Assembly (NCBI GenBank): GCA_014799475.1
Contig: JAAVHX010000034.1
Coordinates: 1 to 64,000, forward strand
DNA from: Clostridiales bacterium
Lineage (GTDB): Bacteria; Bacillota; Clostridia; Oscillospirales; Oscillospiraceae
Length of the DNA: 64,000 nt
Reading direction: 5' to 3'
Below, in pieces: positions 48,825 to 57,909 of the stretch (position 1 is the first letter of the stretch; each line of letters begins with the position of its first letter). Below the pieces are notes generated by a model that was not told the origin of the DNA, did not search any database, and saw only the letters and a list, made by a program, of their open reading frames with translations. The translations under genes were made by a program, and so were the position numbers.

Positions 48825-49826
48825 ATGCTTTACCGGCGTATCATATACGGCGCGGTGCTGGTGGGGGTGTTCCTGTTCCAGATCACCAATGAGAACTATC
48901 TGGCCCATTTCCTGCTGGCGCTGTGCATCGCCATGCCGCTGCTGTCCCTGGTGCTGTCCCTGCCGGGGATGCTGGGCTGCCGCCTGACGGTATCCGCCGT
49001 CCCCGCCGCCCTGAGCCGGGGAGAGGAGGGCCGCTGGCAACTGTCTGTGCGGGCGCCCGTGGGCCTGCCGCTGGCCCGGATCACCCTGCGGCTCACAGAG
49101 CAGAACCTGCTGACCGGCGAGACAAAGAAAAGACGGCTGGCCATGTCGGGCGTGGCCCGGCGGAAGCCCGTGGAGCTGTCCGCCCCCACCGGGCACTGCG
49201 GCCTTTTGGAGCTGCGGACGGACAAGGCCCGGGTGTACGACTACCTGGGGCTGTTCTCCCGGCGGCTGGATCGGCCCACCCCCGCCCGGCTGCTGTGCCG
49301 CCCCATCCCGGCCGCCGCCGAGCCGCCCGCGATCCCGGAGGGCCAGGGGATGCGCCCCACCTCCGGCAGCGCCGCCCGACGGGGCCCGGGGGAGGACTAC
49401 GACCTGCGGGAGTACCGCCCCGGCGACCCCATGCGGTCGGTGCACTGGAAGCTGTCCTCCAAGTGGGATGAGCTCATCGTCCGGGAGCGGGCGCAGACCG
49501 TGGTCCCCCTCCCGCTGCTCACGCTGGACCGCTTCGGCGGGCCGGAGCGCCTGGACGCGCTTTTGGACAAGCTGCTGGGGCTGAGCCGGGCGCTTCTGGA
49601 CGTCCAGCGGCCCCATGCCCTGCTGTGGCTGGACGAGGCCGGGGAACCCCAGCTGCACGCCATATCCGACGAGCGGGAGTACGCCCAGTGCGTGCTGGCC
49701 CTGCTGGACACCCCCGCGCCGTTGGCGGGCCCCAATCTGGATGACCGCCCAGAGCTGCTCCACGGGTCGGACGGGCCGGTGTTCCGCATCCACGTGGAGC
49801 TGGAGGGAGGTGAGGGCGGTGGCTGA
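48825..49826 (+). CDS. DUF58 domain protein
   Basis: DYDLREYRPGDPMRSVHWKLSSKWDELIVRE. Confidence 0.92.
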   Translation: MLYRRIIYGAVLVGVFLFQITNENYLAHFLLALCIAMPLLSLVLSLPGMLGCRLTVSAVPAALSRGEEGRWQLSVRAPVGLPLARITLRLTEQNLLTGETKKRRLAMSGVARRKPVELSAPTGHCGLLELRTDKARVYDYLGLFSRRLDRPTPARLLCRPIPAAAEPPAIPEGQGMRPTSGSAARRGPGEDYDLREYRPGDPMRSVHWKLSSKWDELIVRERAQTVVPLPLLTLDRFGGPERLDALLDKLLGLSRALLDVQRPHALLWLDEAGEPQLHAISDEREYAQCVLALLDTPAPLAGPNLDDRPELLHGSDGPVFRIHVELEGGEGGG

Positions 49827-52188
49827 GCGGGAAAAACGGCTGTACCCCCTCACGGCGGCGGGGGACGGCTTGCTGCTGGTGTGCGCCCTGGCGGGGCTGG
49901 CCGTCAGCTTCCTCTCCCTGTATGGCGACGGGAGGCTGATCGCGGTATCCTCGATGATGCCCACGGCCCTGGATCTTGCGGCCGCCCAGGCGGATGAATT
50001 TGTGCTGGCGGCGGTGCTGTGCGCCCTGCTGTCGCTGGCGGTTTGGTCGCTGCCCCGGTTCCGAGGAGCGGCGGCGGGCGCGCTGGCCGCCGCGTGGGCC
50101 TGCGCGGTGCTGACGAACTGGAACAGCGTGATCCAGGGGGCGGGGCTTACCGTCCATGCCGTCACCCTGCGGTTTTCCCAGCAGGTGAGCTGGGGCCAGA
50201 TATTCGAATATGACCCGGGGCTGGATCTGGTGAAGGAGGGGGCGTCTGTCCGGCTGTTCCTCCTGCTGGCGCTGGCGGGGCTGGCCATCGTCCTGGGCTG
50301 GGCCGTTGTCCGGGCGCGGCGGTGGTGGCTGGCGGCGCTGCTCACCCTGCCGCCCCTGCTGCCCGGCCTGGTGGCCGACCTGTACCCCAGCTGGCCCGCG
50401 TTTATGGCGCTGTGCGCCTGCTGGTGCGCCATGCTGCTCACCGACCTGTGCAAGTGGGCGGCCCCCGACCGCCGGGGACTGCTCACCCTGGCGGCGCTGC
50501 CGGCGGTGGGGCTGGTGCTGGCGGGGATCACCCTGGCTTTTCCGCGGGAGGGCTATACCCGCCCGGAATGGGCGCTGCGGGCGGAGGAGCAGATGTATGC
50601 CGCCGGGGACCGCCTGTCTGATTTCTTCTCCCGGTGGGAGGGGCCGTTCCAATCTTCCATCCGCTATGTGGGTTCCGCCCAGGCCGCCGACCTGGGCGAC
50701 GCCGGGCCCCTGCATTACACCGGGCGCACCATGCTGCGGGTCACCTCCGACTACAGCGGTCGGCTCTACCTGCGGGGCTCGGCCCTGGGGCGGTACGAAA
50801 ACGGCCGCTGGACGGAGCTGGGTGAGGACGTCTACCAGGAGTATCTGGACGCCCTGGCGTGGGCTGAATTGAGCGACGCGCCCTCCCCGCTGCTGTTCCC
50901 GGGGATGAGCGTCCAGGATGCAGTGTACTACGGCTCCGCCGCGGACATGGCCCTGTCCACGCCCGTCTACACCGCCACGGTGGAGGGTGTGCGGGCCTCC
51001 GGGGTGTACACCCCCTACCAGCTGCTGGAGCAGGATTGGGCAGAGGTCGGGATAATGCCCGTCCGGGACAGCTACCTGGCCCAGCGGGCAGGGCTGCCCC
51101 GCTATACCGTGGCCTTCACGCCGACTGTGCAGGGCGCTTCCATCCGCACAAATTCTTTGCCGGAGCGGTACTACCGCGATTATGTGTATCGGCACTACCT
51201 GGACGTGCCGGAGGAGCTGGAGGGCTTGCTGCTCCAGATCCTGATCGACATCGACCTTGTCCATTGGGATGCGCAGGCCAGCCCCGTGAGCTATGCCCAT
51301 AAAGTGGCCGAACTGGTGGGGCGTGTGTGTATATATGATCCGGAAACGCCCGCCGCCCCCGAGGGGGTGGACCCGGTGGAATACTTCCTCATGGAAAGTC
51401 ACCGGGGCTACTGTATGCACTTTGCCTCCGCCCTCACACTGCTTCTGCGTGCCGGCGGCGTCCCCGCCCGATATGTCAGCGGCTACACCGTGATGCTCCG
51501 GTCGGGGCTGCAGGTAGATGTGCCCGACTATGCCGCCCACGCCTGGGTGGAGGTCTATGTGGACGGTTACGGTTGGTCCCCAGTGGAGGTTACCCCCGCC
51601 AGCGCCTTTACGTGGTATGAGGAGGAAGAAGCGGAGCCCAGCCCCACGCCCTCCGCCGACGTGCCGGAGAGCGAGGCGCCCACGCCGACGCCCGCGCCCA
51701 CGCCGTCCCAAGGCCCGGACGCCTCGGAGGCGCCCAGCGCCGCCCTGCCGGGGGGCGAGGGGGCCGGCTCCCAAGGCGGCGGGATCGACTTCACGCCGCT
51801 CATTAAGATCGGCAAGGGGTTGGCGGCCATGGCCGGGGTGTTTGGCCTATTGTGGCTGGGGCAGTATCTGCCCAAGCGCCGCCGGGAGAAAAAGCTGGCC
51901 GGCTCTGACCGCAACCGGGCCGCGCTGGCCGGCTACGGCTACCTGCTGGGCATGGAGCGCTGGGGCGGCCTGGTGGACGACCGGGCGGTGGAGCTGGCCC
52001 AGAAGGCCCGCTTCAGCCAGCACACCCTGACCCGGGAGGAGCTGGACGAGATGCGCGCGCTGATAGACGGGGAGCGGGCGCGGCTGTGCGCGTCGCCCGA
52101 CCGATGGAAGCGGCTGGCCGTCCGCTACCGCTGGGGAAGGCCCGTTTCCGGGAAAAATGCGGGGAAATCCCCGGAAAACGGGGCCTGA
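49819..52188 (+). CDS. Transglutaminase-like membrane protein (DUF3488/TgpA-like)
   Basis: N-terminal TM helices, GYCMHFASALTLLLRAGGVPARYVSGY, HAWVEVYVDGYGWSPVEVTP; GTG start with GGAGG upstream. Confidence 0.9.
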   Translation: MAEREKRLYPLTAAGDGLLLVCALAGLAVSFLSLYGDGRLIAVSSMMPTALDLAAAQADEFVLAAVLCALLSLAVWSLPRFRGAAAGALAAAWACAVLTNWNSVIQGAGLTVHAVTLRFSQQVSWGQIFEYDPGLDLVKEGASVRLFLLLALAGLAIVLGWAVVRARRWWLAALLTLPPLLPGLVADLYPSWPAFMALCACWCAMLLTDLCKWAAPDRRGLLTLAALPAVGLVLAGITLAFPREGYTRPEWALRAEEQMYAAGDRLSDFFSRWEGPFQSSIRYVGSAQAADLGDAGPLHYTGRTMLRVTSDYSGRLYLRGSALGRYENGRWTELGEDVYQEYLDALAWAELSDAPSPLLFPGMSVQDAVYYGSAADMALSTPVYTATVEGVRASGVYTPYQLLEQDWAEVGIMPVRDSYLAQRAGLPRYTVAFTPTVQGASIRTNSLPERYYRDYVYRHYLDVPEELEGLLLQILIDIDLVHWDAQASPVSYAHKVAELVGRVCIYDPETPAAPEGVDPVEYFLMESHRGYCMHFASALTLLLRAGGVPARYVSGYTVMLRSGLQVDVPDYAAHAWVEVYVDGYGWSPVEVTPASAFTWYEEEEAEPSPTPSADVPESEAPTPTPAPTPSQGPDASEAPSAALPGGEGAGSQGGGIDFTPLIKIGKGLAAMAGVFGLLWLGQYLPKRRREKKLAGSDRNRAALAGYGYLLGMERWGGLVDDRAVELAQKARFSQHTLTREELDEMRALIDGERARLCASPDRWKRLAVRYRWGRPVSGKNAGKSPENGA

Positions 52189-52192
52189 CCCC

Positions 52193-52220
52193 TTGACAAA
52201 AGCTGGTTTTCGTGTATACT
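52193..52220 (+). promoter_or_regulatory. SigA promoter of rpsF-ssb-rpsR
   Basis: TTGACA-N16-TATACT. Confidence 0.75.
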
Positions 52221-52273
52221 AAATAAGTCTGCGCCCAGATTATATGTGATAGGCGTATGACAACAACATCCTT

Positions 52274-52294
52274 GCCTCCGGCGAGATCGGAGGC
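52274..52294 (+). promoter_or_regulatory. Hairpin in rpsF leader, candidate S6:S18 autoregulatory element
   Basis: GCCTCCG-GCGAGAT-CGGAGGC shortly upstream of the rpsF SD. Confidence 0.4.
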
Positions 52295-52322
52295 CATAAG
52301 ACCATAAGGAGGTGCAAACACA

Positions 52323-52619
52323 ATGGCTAAAGTAAGTGGCAACTACGAGGTGCTCTATATCATCAACCCCGCCCTGGGCGAGGAGGATACCGCCGCTCTG
52401 GTGGCCCGCTTCAAGGAGCTGGCCGAGGGGCACGGCACCGTGACCGAGGTGGACGAGTGGGGCAAGCGCCGTCTGGCCTACCCCATCAACGACCTGGAGG
52501 AGGGCTATTACGTCCTGATGACCTTCTCCGCCGACCCCGCGTTCCCCGCTGAGCTGGATCGTCTGATGCGGATCAACGTCAACGTCATGCGTTCCATCAT
52601 CGTGGGCAAGGACGCCTGA
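52323..52619 (+). CDS. rpsF: 30S ribosomal protein S6
   Basis: [27 protein letters not shown]...[10 protein letters not shown]. Confidence 0.97.
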   Translation: MAKVSGNYEVLYIINPALGEEDTAALVARFKELAEGHGTVTEVDEWGKRRLAYPINDLEEGYYVLMTFSADPAFPAELDRLMRINVNVMRSIIVGKDA

Positions 52620-52632
52620 GAGGAAGAAGATC

Positions 52633-53136
52633 ATGCTCAATCATATCGTCATCATGGGTCGCCTGGCCCGTGACCCGGAGCTGCGCCACACCCAGACCGG
52701 CACCCCCGTCGCCAGCTTTACCCTGGCGGTGGACCGGGATTTCAAGGACAAGAACACCGGCGAGCGTCAGACCGACTGGATCGATGTGGTGGCCTGGCGG
52801 GGGACCGGCGAGTTTGTCAGCCGCTACTTCTCCAAGGGCCGCATGGCCGTGGTGGAGGGCCGGCTCCAGATCCGGGACTGGACTGACAAGGAGGGCAACA
52901 AGCGCCGCTCCGCCGAGGTGGTGGCCGACAGCGTCTATTTCGGCGATTCCCGCCGGGACGGGGACGGCGGCGACCGGGGCGGAAGCTACGGCGGCGGCTA
53001 CGGCGCCCCCAGCTATGGCGGCGGTTATGGCAACAACCGCCCCGCGGCTCCCGCGGCCCCTGCCGACTACGGCATCCCGTCGGGTGGCGACCAGTTCTCC
53101 GACCTGGCCGACGACGACGGCGAACTGCCCTTCTGA
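52633..53136 (+). CDS. ssb: Single-stranded DNA-binding protein
   Basis: [35 protein letters not shown]; acidic C-terminal tip DDDGELPF. Confidence 0.97.
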   Translation: MLNHIVIMGRLARDPELRHTQTGTPVASFTLAVDRDFKDKNTGERQTDWIDVVAWRGTGEFVSRYFSKGRMAVVEGRLQIRDWTDKEGNKRRSAEVVADSVYFGDSRRDGDGGDRGGSYGGGYGAPSYGGGYGNNRPAAPAAPADYGIPSGGDQFSDLADDDGELPF

Positions 53137-53173
53137 GGGAAGGGCCATCTCAAACATAAGGAGGTCTGCCAAT

Positions 53174-53416
53174 ATGGCTATGGATAATGCGAAGCCCCGC
53201 GGCAACCGCAAGCGCCGCAAGGTGTGCGCGTTCTGCGTGGACAAGGTGGAACAGATCGATTACAAGGACGCCCAGAAGCTGAAGCGGTATCTGTCCGAGC
53301 GCTCCAAGATCCTGCCCCGCCGCACCACCGGCACCTGCGCCATGCACCAGCGCCAGCTGACCGACGCCATCAAGCGCGCCCGTCACGTGGCTCTGCTGCC
53401 CTACGTCACCGACTAA
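53174..53416 (+). CDS. rpsR: 30S ribosomal protein S18 (CxxC form)
   Basis: [62 protein letters not shown]. Confidence 0.97.
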   Translation: MAMDNAKPRGNRKRRKVCAFCVDKVEQIDYKDAQKLKRYLSERSKILPRRTTGTCAMHQRQLTDAIKRARHVALLPYVTD

Positions 53417-53427
53417 TTTGTCAAAGG

Positions 53428-53462
53428 AAATCCCCCGAAGCGTCGCTTCGGGGGATTTTTTA
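53428..53462 (+). terminator. Terminator after rpsR
   Basis: AAATCCCCCGAAGC-GTC-GCTTCGGGGGATTT-TTT. Confidence 0.9.
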
Positions 53463-53573
53463 CCCATCCTAAAGAAATCTTCATGATTTTTGAAGGGAAC
53501 CTTTGTTGCGTTTTTTCCCAAACCCGGTATAATATAGCACAGACCAAGACCGTGTCGGAAAGTAGGGGACTTT

Positions 53574-54254
53574 ATGCAGAGCAAGACGGGCCGGATATTC
53601 CTCTGGGCGCTGACCATCGCCATTTTGGGCGGCAGCGTGTGGGCGCTGTACGCCACCGGCTTTTTCCAGGCGGCGGGCTCCCCGGAGCGGATGGGGGAGT
53701 ACATCGCCCGCAGCGCCCCCTGGTCCCACCTGGCCTATTTCGGCATCCAGCTGGCCTCGGTGGTCATCGCGCCCATCCCCAGCAACATCACCGCCGCGGC
53801 GGGGGCGTATCTGTTCGGGCTGTGGCCCTCCTTCCTGCTGACCTGGGGGGCGGTGGCGGCGGGCTCCGCCATCGTGTTCGCCCTGGCCCGGGTGCTGGGG
53901 CAGAAATTCGTCGGCCAGTTTGTCAGCGAAAAGCTGTCCGAGAAATACCTGGACGTGATCCGCCGCAAGCGGGACGTGTTCCTGCTGCTGGCCTTCCTGT
54001 TCCCCTTTTTCCCGGACGACATTCTGTGCATCCTGGCGGGCTTGACCGACATCTCCTTCCAGCGGTTCATCCTGCTGGTGGTCATCGCCCGGCCCTGGGG
54101 ACTGCTGGTGGCCTGCATGGTGGGCAGCGCCACGGTGGCCATCCCCCTGTGGGGGTTCGTCCTGCTGGGCATCGCGGGACTGGCGGTATTCCTGCTGGCC
54201 ATGAAATACGGCGACCGCGTGGAGCAGGCGGTCATAGAGCGTTTGAAGCGGTAA
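53574..54254 (+). CDS. TVP38/TMEM64 (VTT domain) membrane protein
   Basis: IPSNITAAAGAYLFGLWPSFLLTWGAVAAGSAIVFALARVLG; FPFFPDDILCILAGLT. Confidence 0.9.
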   Translation: MQSKTGRIFLWALTIAILGGSVWALYATGFFQAAGSPERMGEYIARSAPWSHLAYFGIQLASVVIAPIPSNITAAAGAYLFGLWPSFLLTWGAVAAGSAIVFALARVLGQKFVGQFVSEKLSEKYLDVIRRKRDVFLLLAFLFPFFPDDILCILAGLTDISFQRFILLVVIARPWGLLVACMVGSATVAIPLWGFVLLGIAGLAVFLLAMKYGDRVEQAVIERLKR

Positions 54255-54258
54255 AAAG

Positions 54259-54294
54259 AGCCCTCCCGGCCCGTGGGCCGGGAGGGCTTTTTTC
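54259..54294 (+). terminator. Terminator after the VTT gene
   Basis: AGCCCTCCCGGCCC-GT-GGGCCGGGAGGGCT-TTTTT. Confidence 0.9.
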
Positions 54295-54398
54295 GTCCCT
54301 TTTCAGATTAGGGCCGCCGATGCTCTATGTTCTAAATTCTTTGTCAAAGTGCCCGATAAACCGAAATATGAGCCACTCGGTGGGTAGAACGATAATCA

Positions 54399-55490
54399 TC
54401 AGAATATTTCATTCATGAACTGTACAATGTTCTCCGAAAATTCTTTTGGCTGCTCCAAAGCGGTAAAGTGGCCGCCGCGCGGCATTTCAGTGTACATGAT
54501 AACAGGATAATTTTGTTCAACCCACTTTTTCGGCACGGGGAGAACATCGTGAGGAAAAGCGGCAATAGCGGTCGGCGCGATGATTTTGCCCAATGGCGGC
54601 AGCGTAAAGCTGTTGCCGTGATATGCCCGGATCGATGTACAGGCCGTGTTTGTCACCCAATAAAGTGTCAGGCAGTCGCAGAGGTCATCCATTGTCAGCA
54701 GAGGCCAATCGCTCCAGGCGTGATACTTCTCCACGATCCAAGCGGCCATTCCCGCAGGCGAATCACTCAGAGCGTATGCCAATGACTGCGGTTTTGTGCT
54801 TTGGATATTGATATAGGCACCCTCCATGCGCTGCCATTCAATTGCCTTGTGCTTGTAGGCAAGCTCATCCGCCGTCAGGCTTTCATCCGGCGCGGCGACC
54901 AGATCGCCTGCCATTCCCGCATCGGTCAGATGAATCCCCTTGATCTCATTGGGATAGCGCGCGGCAAGGTAGCAGGTCACGCCGCGGCCCATATCGCCGC
55001 CTGATGCCGCGTATTCTTTGTAGCCCAGCACCTCTGTCATCAGCCGGTGCCATAGTTCCGCGACCTCCGCGTTGTTCATGAATCCTTTCGGCGGCAGCGT
55101 TGAGAACGCAAAGCCAGGCAATGACGGAACTACAAGATCGTAATCAGCAAGTAACGGAAATACCTTCGCGTAACGCAGGAAGCTGTCGGGCCATCCATGC
55201 GTCAGCAGCAGCGGCTTCGCGCCCTCGCGGGAACCACGGATGTGAAAGAAGTGGATGGTCAAACCATCCAGCTCACAGGTGAACTGCGGATATTGATTGA
55301 GTTCCCGTTCCTTGCGATACCAGTCGTAATCATTGCGCCAGTAGTTGAGAAGCGCCGTCAAATAGCCGCCGTCCGTTCCTAAATCCCATGTTTCAGTTTT
55401 TAATGCGCTCGGCAGCCTTGCAGAATCGATCCGGGAGCGAAGGTCATTTAATTGCTTTTCATTAAAGCGAATATGAAACTCTTTTAACAT
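54399..55490 (-). CDS. Epoxide hydrolase-like alpha/beta hydrolase
   Basis: N-terminal EHN-like region (FNEKQLNDLRSRIDSARLP...WRNDYDWYRKERELNQYPQF), LLTHGWPDSFLRY, AASGGDMGRGV. Confidence 0.88.
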   Translation of the reverse strand: MLKEFHIRFNEKQLNDLRSRIDSARLPSALKTETWDLGTDGGYLTALLNYWRNDYDWYRKERELNQYPQFTCELDGLTIHFFHIRGSREGAKPLLLTHGWPDSFLRYAKVFPLLADYDLVVPSLPGFAFSTLPPKGFMNNAEVAELWHRLMTEVLGYKEYAASGGDMGRGVTCYLAARYPNEIKGIHLTDAGMAGDLVAAPDESLTADELAYKHKAIEWQRMEGAYINIQSTKPQSLAYALSDSPAGMAAWIVEKYHAWSDWPLLTMDDLCDCLTLYWVTNTACTSIRAYHGNSFTLPPLGKIIAPTAIAAFPHDVLPVPKKWVEQNYPVIMYTEMPRGGHFTALEQPKEFSENIVQFMNEIF

Positions 55491-55712
55491 GACTGCCTCC
55501 TGCGTTTCTTTGAATTGGCGATCAAGTACAAGCGATGTTCTTAAGTATATTAGCAAAATCGCTCGGCAAATTCAATATGAGCTGGTGAAATATCCGAAGT
55601 TTATATCCAGCAGCCATGATCTTTAAAGGGACCTTTTTTCGCGCCTCTTGTCTTTTTCCCCTGAATCTGATAAAATATCATATCATTTTACATGACTTGT
55701 GAGGGACACAGT

Positions 55713-57290
55713 ATGAACAAACGATGGACGGCCGCCCTGCTGGCGTTGGCTTTGGCGGTCACCCTGCTGCCGGGCGCGGCGTGGGCGGCGGAGGCTGCGG
55801 GCCCGGCGGGCAGCAGGCTCACTGGCGCGGATCTGGCGGTGTACCGGGCGCTGAGGGACGAAGTGGCCCGAATCGCGGATGGGACCAGGACGAGCACCGT
55901 TGTCACCCTCTCCGACCAGGACGCCCTGTCCTGGACGCTGTCGGAGCTTGGGGCGGCGGGGGACGGCGAGAGCGCCGCCGTGGACAAGCTGAAGAGTAAG
56001 GTGGCGGACACCCTCCATATCGAGCGGGTCTATACCGCGTTGGCATCGGACTGTGCCTACGAGCTGTTCTGGAGGGGCACGGAGTACACCTACGGATTCT
56101 CCTACTCCATCCAGGGGAACCGGGCGTTCGTCCAGGACCTGACCATCACCCTCCAGGTGGCGGAGGCATACCAGGACGGCGGCGACACCACCGTCAGCAA
56201 GGACAAGGTGGCCGCGGCGAAGAAGGCGGCGGAAAACGCCAAGGCCATCGTGGACAAGTATCAGGACAGCTCCGACTATGAAAAGCTGGCGGCGTACTGC
56301 CAGGAGATCTGCCGTCTGGTGTCCTTTGACTTTGCCGCCACCGCGGACGGCGCCCCCTACGGCGACCCGTGGCAGCTGGTGAACGTGTTCGACGGTGACC
56401 CTGACACCAACGTGGTGTGCGAGGGGTATTCCAAGGCGTTCCAGTACCTATGCGACCTGTCCGAATTCGACGGGGACATTGTGTGCCGCACCGTCACCGG
56501 CTCCATGAACGGCAGCGACCATATGTGGAACGTGGTCCAGATGGAGGACGGAAAGAACTACCTGGTGGATGTGACCAACTGCGACAGCGGGGACATCGGG
56601 GCGCTGGACAGGCGGTTCCTGGCGGGCGGCGCCCGGGAGGACGGCGGGCAGACCTACATCATATCCCTGAACCCAGGCTCTATGACCTACACCTATCGGG
56701 ACGAACAGAAGGATCTGCACACCGATGGCTGGCTTGCCCTCAGCGGCAGCGCCTACGTCTATGACCCCAGTGCCCCCCGGCCCAAGCCCGTCCCCAGCTT
56801 CACCGACACACCCGCCTGGTGCGCGAAGGAGGCCCAGTGGGCTGCCGAGAAGGGCATCACCAAGGGCTACGGCGGTGGCAGCACGTTTGCCCCCGGCGTG
56901 GACTGCACCCACACCCAGATCCTGACCTTCCTGTGGCGGGCGGCGGATGAGCCCGCCTCCGCCGCCAAGGCCCCCGTTACCGTTGAAACCTGGTATCAGG
57001 ACGCCATTGACTGGGCCTATGGGCAGAAGATGATCGGCGATGACTTCAATGCCGACGCCCTGTGCACTCGGGCCGACGCCGTGTCCTACATCTGGCAGGC
57101 GCTGGATAAGCCCGAGGCTGAGGAGACGGCCAGCTTCCCCGATGTGGATGCCGACGCGCCCTATGCCGGGGCGGTGTCCTGGGCGGTGGAGAAGGGTGTG
57201 ACCCGCGGCTACGGCGGCGATGCCTTTGCCCCGGACCGAGTGTGCACCCGGGGGGAGATCGCGGCGTTCCTCTACCGGGCGTATCACTAA
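55713..57290 (+). CDS. Secreted transglutaminase-like protein with C-terminal SLH domains
   Basis: Signal peptide; VCEGYSKAFQYLC, SDHMWNVVQMEDGKNYLVDVTNCD; two SLH-like repeats (WAAEKGITKGYGGGSTFAPG, WAVEKGVTRGYGGDAFAPD). Confidence 0.88.
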   Translation: MNKRWTAALLALALAVTLLPGAAWAAEAAGPAGSRLTGADLAVYRALRDEVARIADGTRTSTVVTLSDQDALSWTLSELGAAGDGESAAVDKLKSKVADTLHIERVYTALASDCAYELFWRGTEYTYGFSYSIQGNRAFVQDLTITLQVAEAYQDGGDTTVSKDKVAAAKKAAENAKAIVDKYQDSSDYEKLAAYCQEICRLVSFDFAATADGAPYGDPWQLVNVFDGDPDTNVVCEGYSKAFQYLCDLSEFDGDIVCRTVTGSMNGSDHMWNVVQMEDGKNYLVDVTNCDSGDIGALDRRFLAGGAREDGGQTYIISLNPGSMTYTYRDEQKDLHTDGWLALSGSAYVYDPSAPRPKPVPSFTDTPAWCAKEAQWAAEKGITKGYGGGSTFAPGVDCTHTQILTFLWRAADEPASAAKAPVTVETWYQDAIDWAYGQKMIGDDFNADALCTRADAVSYIWQALDKPEAEETASFPDVDADAPYAGAVSWAVEKGVTRGYGGDAFAPDRVCTRGEIAAFLYRAYH

Positions 57291-57294
57291 AACA

Positions 57295-57326
57295 AAACCC
57301 CATCCCCGGAGGGGATGGGGTTTGCT
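57295..57326. terminator. Terminator between the SLH gene and the PPTase
   Basis: AAACCCCATCCCC-GGA-GGGGATGGGGTTT. Confidence 0.85.
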
Positions 57327-57829
57327 TATGGATCGATGCCCAAAAAGACGATCTCCCCAGGCGGGGCGTCGTGGCAGCACACCGCCGCCCGCCAGTTCGC
57401 TCCGGCGTAGCTCCTGTGGGGGCAGGGGGGAGGGACGGGTACCTTCCGGGGCGGGAACAGGGGGGTGTCCTCCCGCTTGCACCAGCTCTCCTTCAGCGTC
57501 CACAGGCGGTAGAAATCCGCCCAGCCGCCGTCGAACCGGGCCAGCTCCTCCGGGCTGAGCACGTAGGCGGGCAGGCCCGCCCGACGGGGGCGGATCAGTT
57601 CCACGTCCACCCCCACGGGGTGGCCGGACAGGGCGCACAGGGCCATCCCCCCGCTGTGGGACAGGGAGAACCAGCGGTCATCCAGCCCCGGGAAGAAGGG
57701 CTTGCCCCGGGGGGAGCGCTCCACCGGGGGCAGGGCGTCCCAGCCCCAGCGCAGCCTGACCGCCGCCTTCAGCAGCGGCCAGGCAAGCCGCCTGCCGTCT
57801 TCCCCCATCGCGCCGTAGATGACGGTCAT
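57326..57829 (-). CDS. 4'-phosphopantetheinyl transferase (Sfp-type)
   Basis: FSLSHSGGMALCALSGHPVGVDVELI; FYRLWTLKESWCK. Confidence 0.9.
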   Translation of the reverse strand: MTVIYGAMGEDGRRLAWPLLKAAVRLRWGWDALPPVERSPRGKPFFPGLDDRWFSLSHSGGMALCALSGHPVGVDVELIRPRRAGLPAYVLSPEELARFDGGWADFYRLWTLKESWCKREDTPLFPPRKVPVPPPCPHRSYAGANWRAAVCCHDAPPGEIVFLGIDP

Positions 57830-57909
57830 GAGATCCCCTCCTTGAGCTTGCTTTTTCCATTATAGCGCAGCGGAGGGGCCGGTTCAAGGGTAGGCGGCCG
57901 GGAGTTGGC

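Noticed and set aside
48669-51774. Large minus-strand ORFs over the DUF58/transglutaminase genes
   Set aside because: Antisense mirrors; no recognisable domain or RBS.
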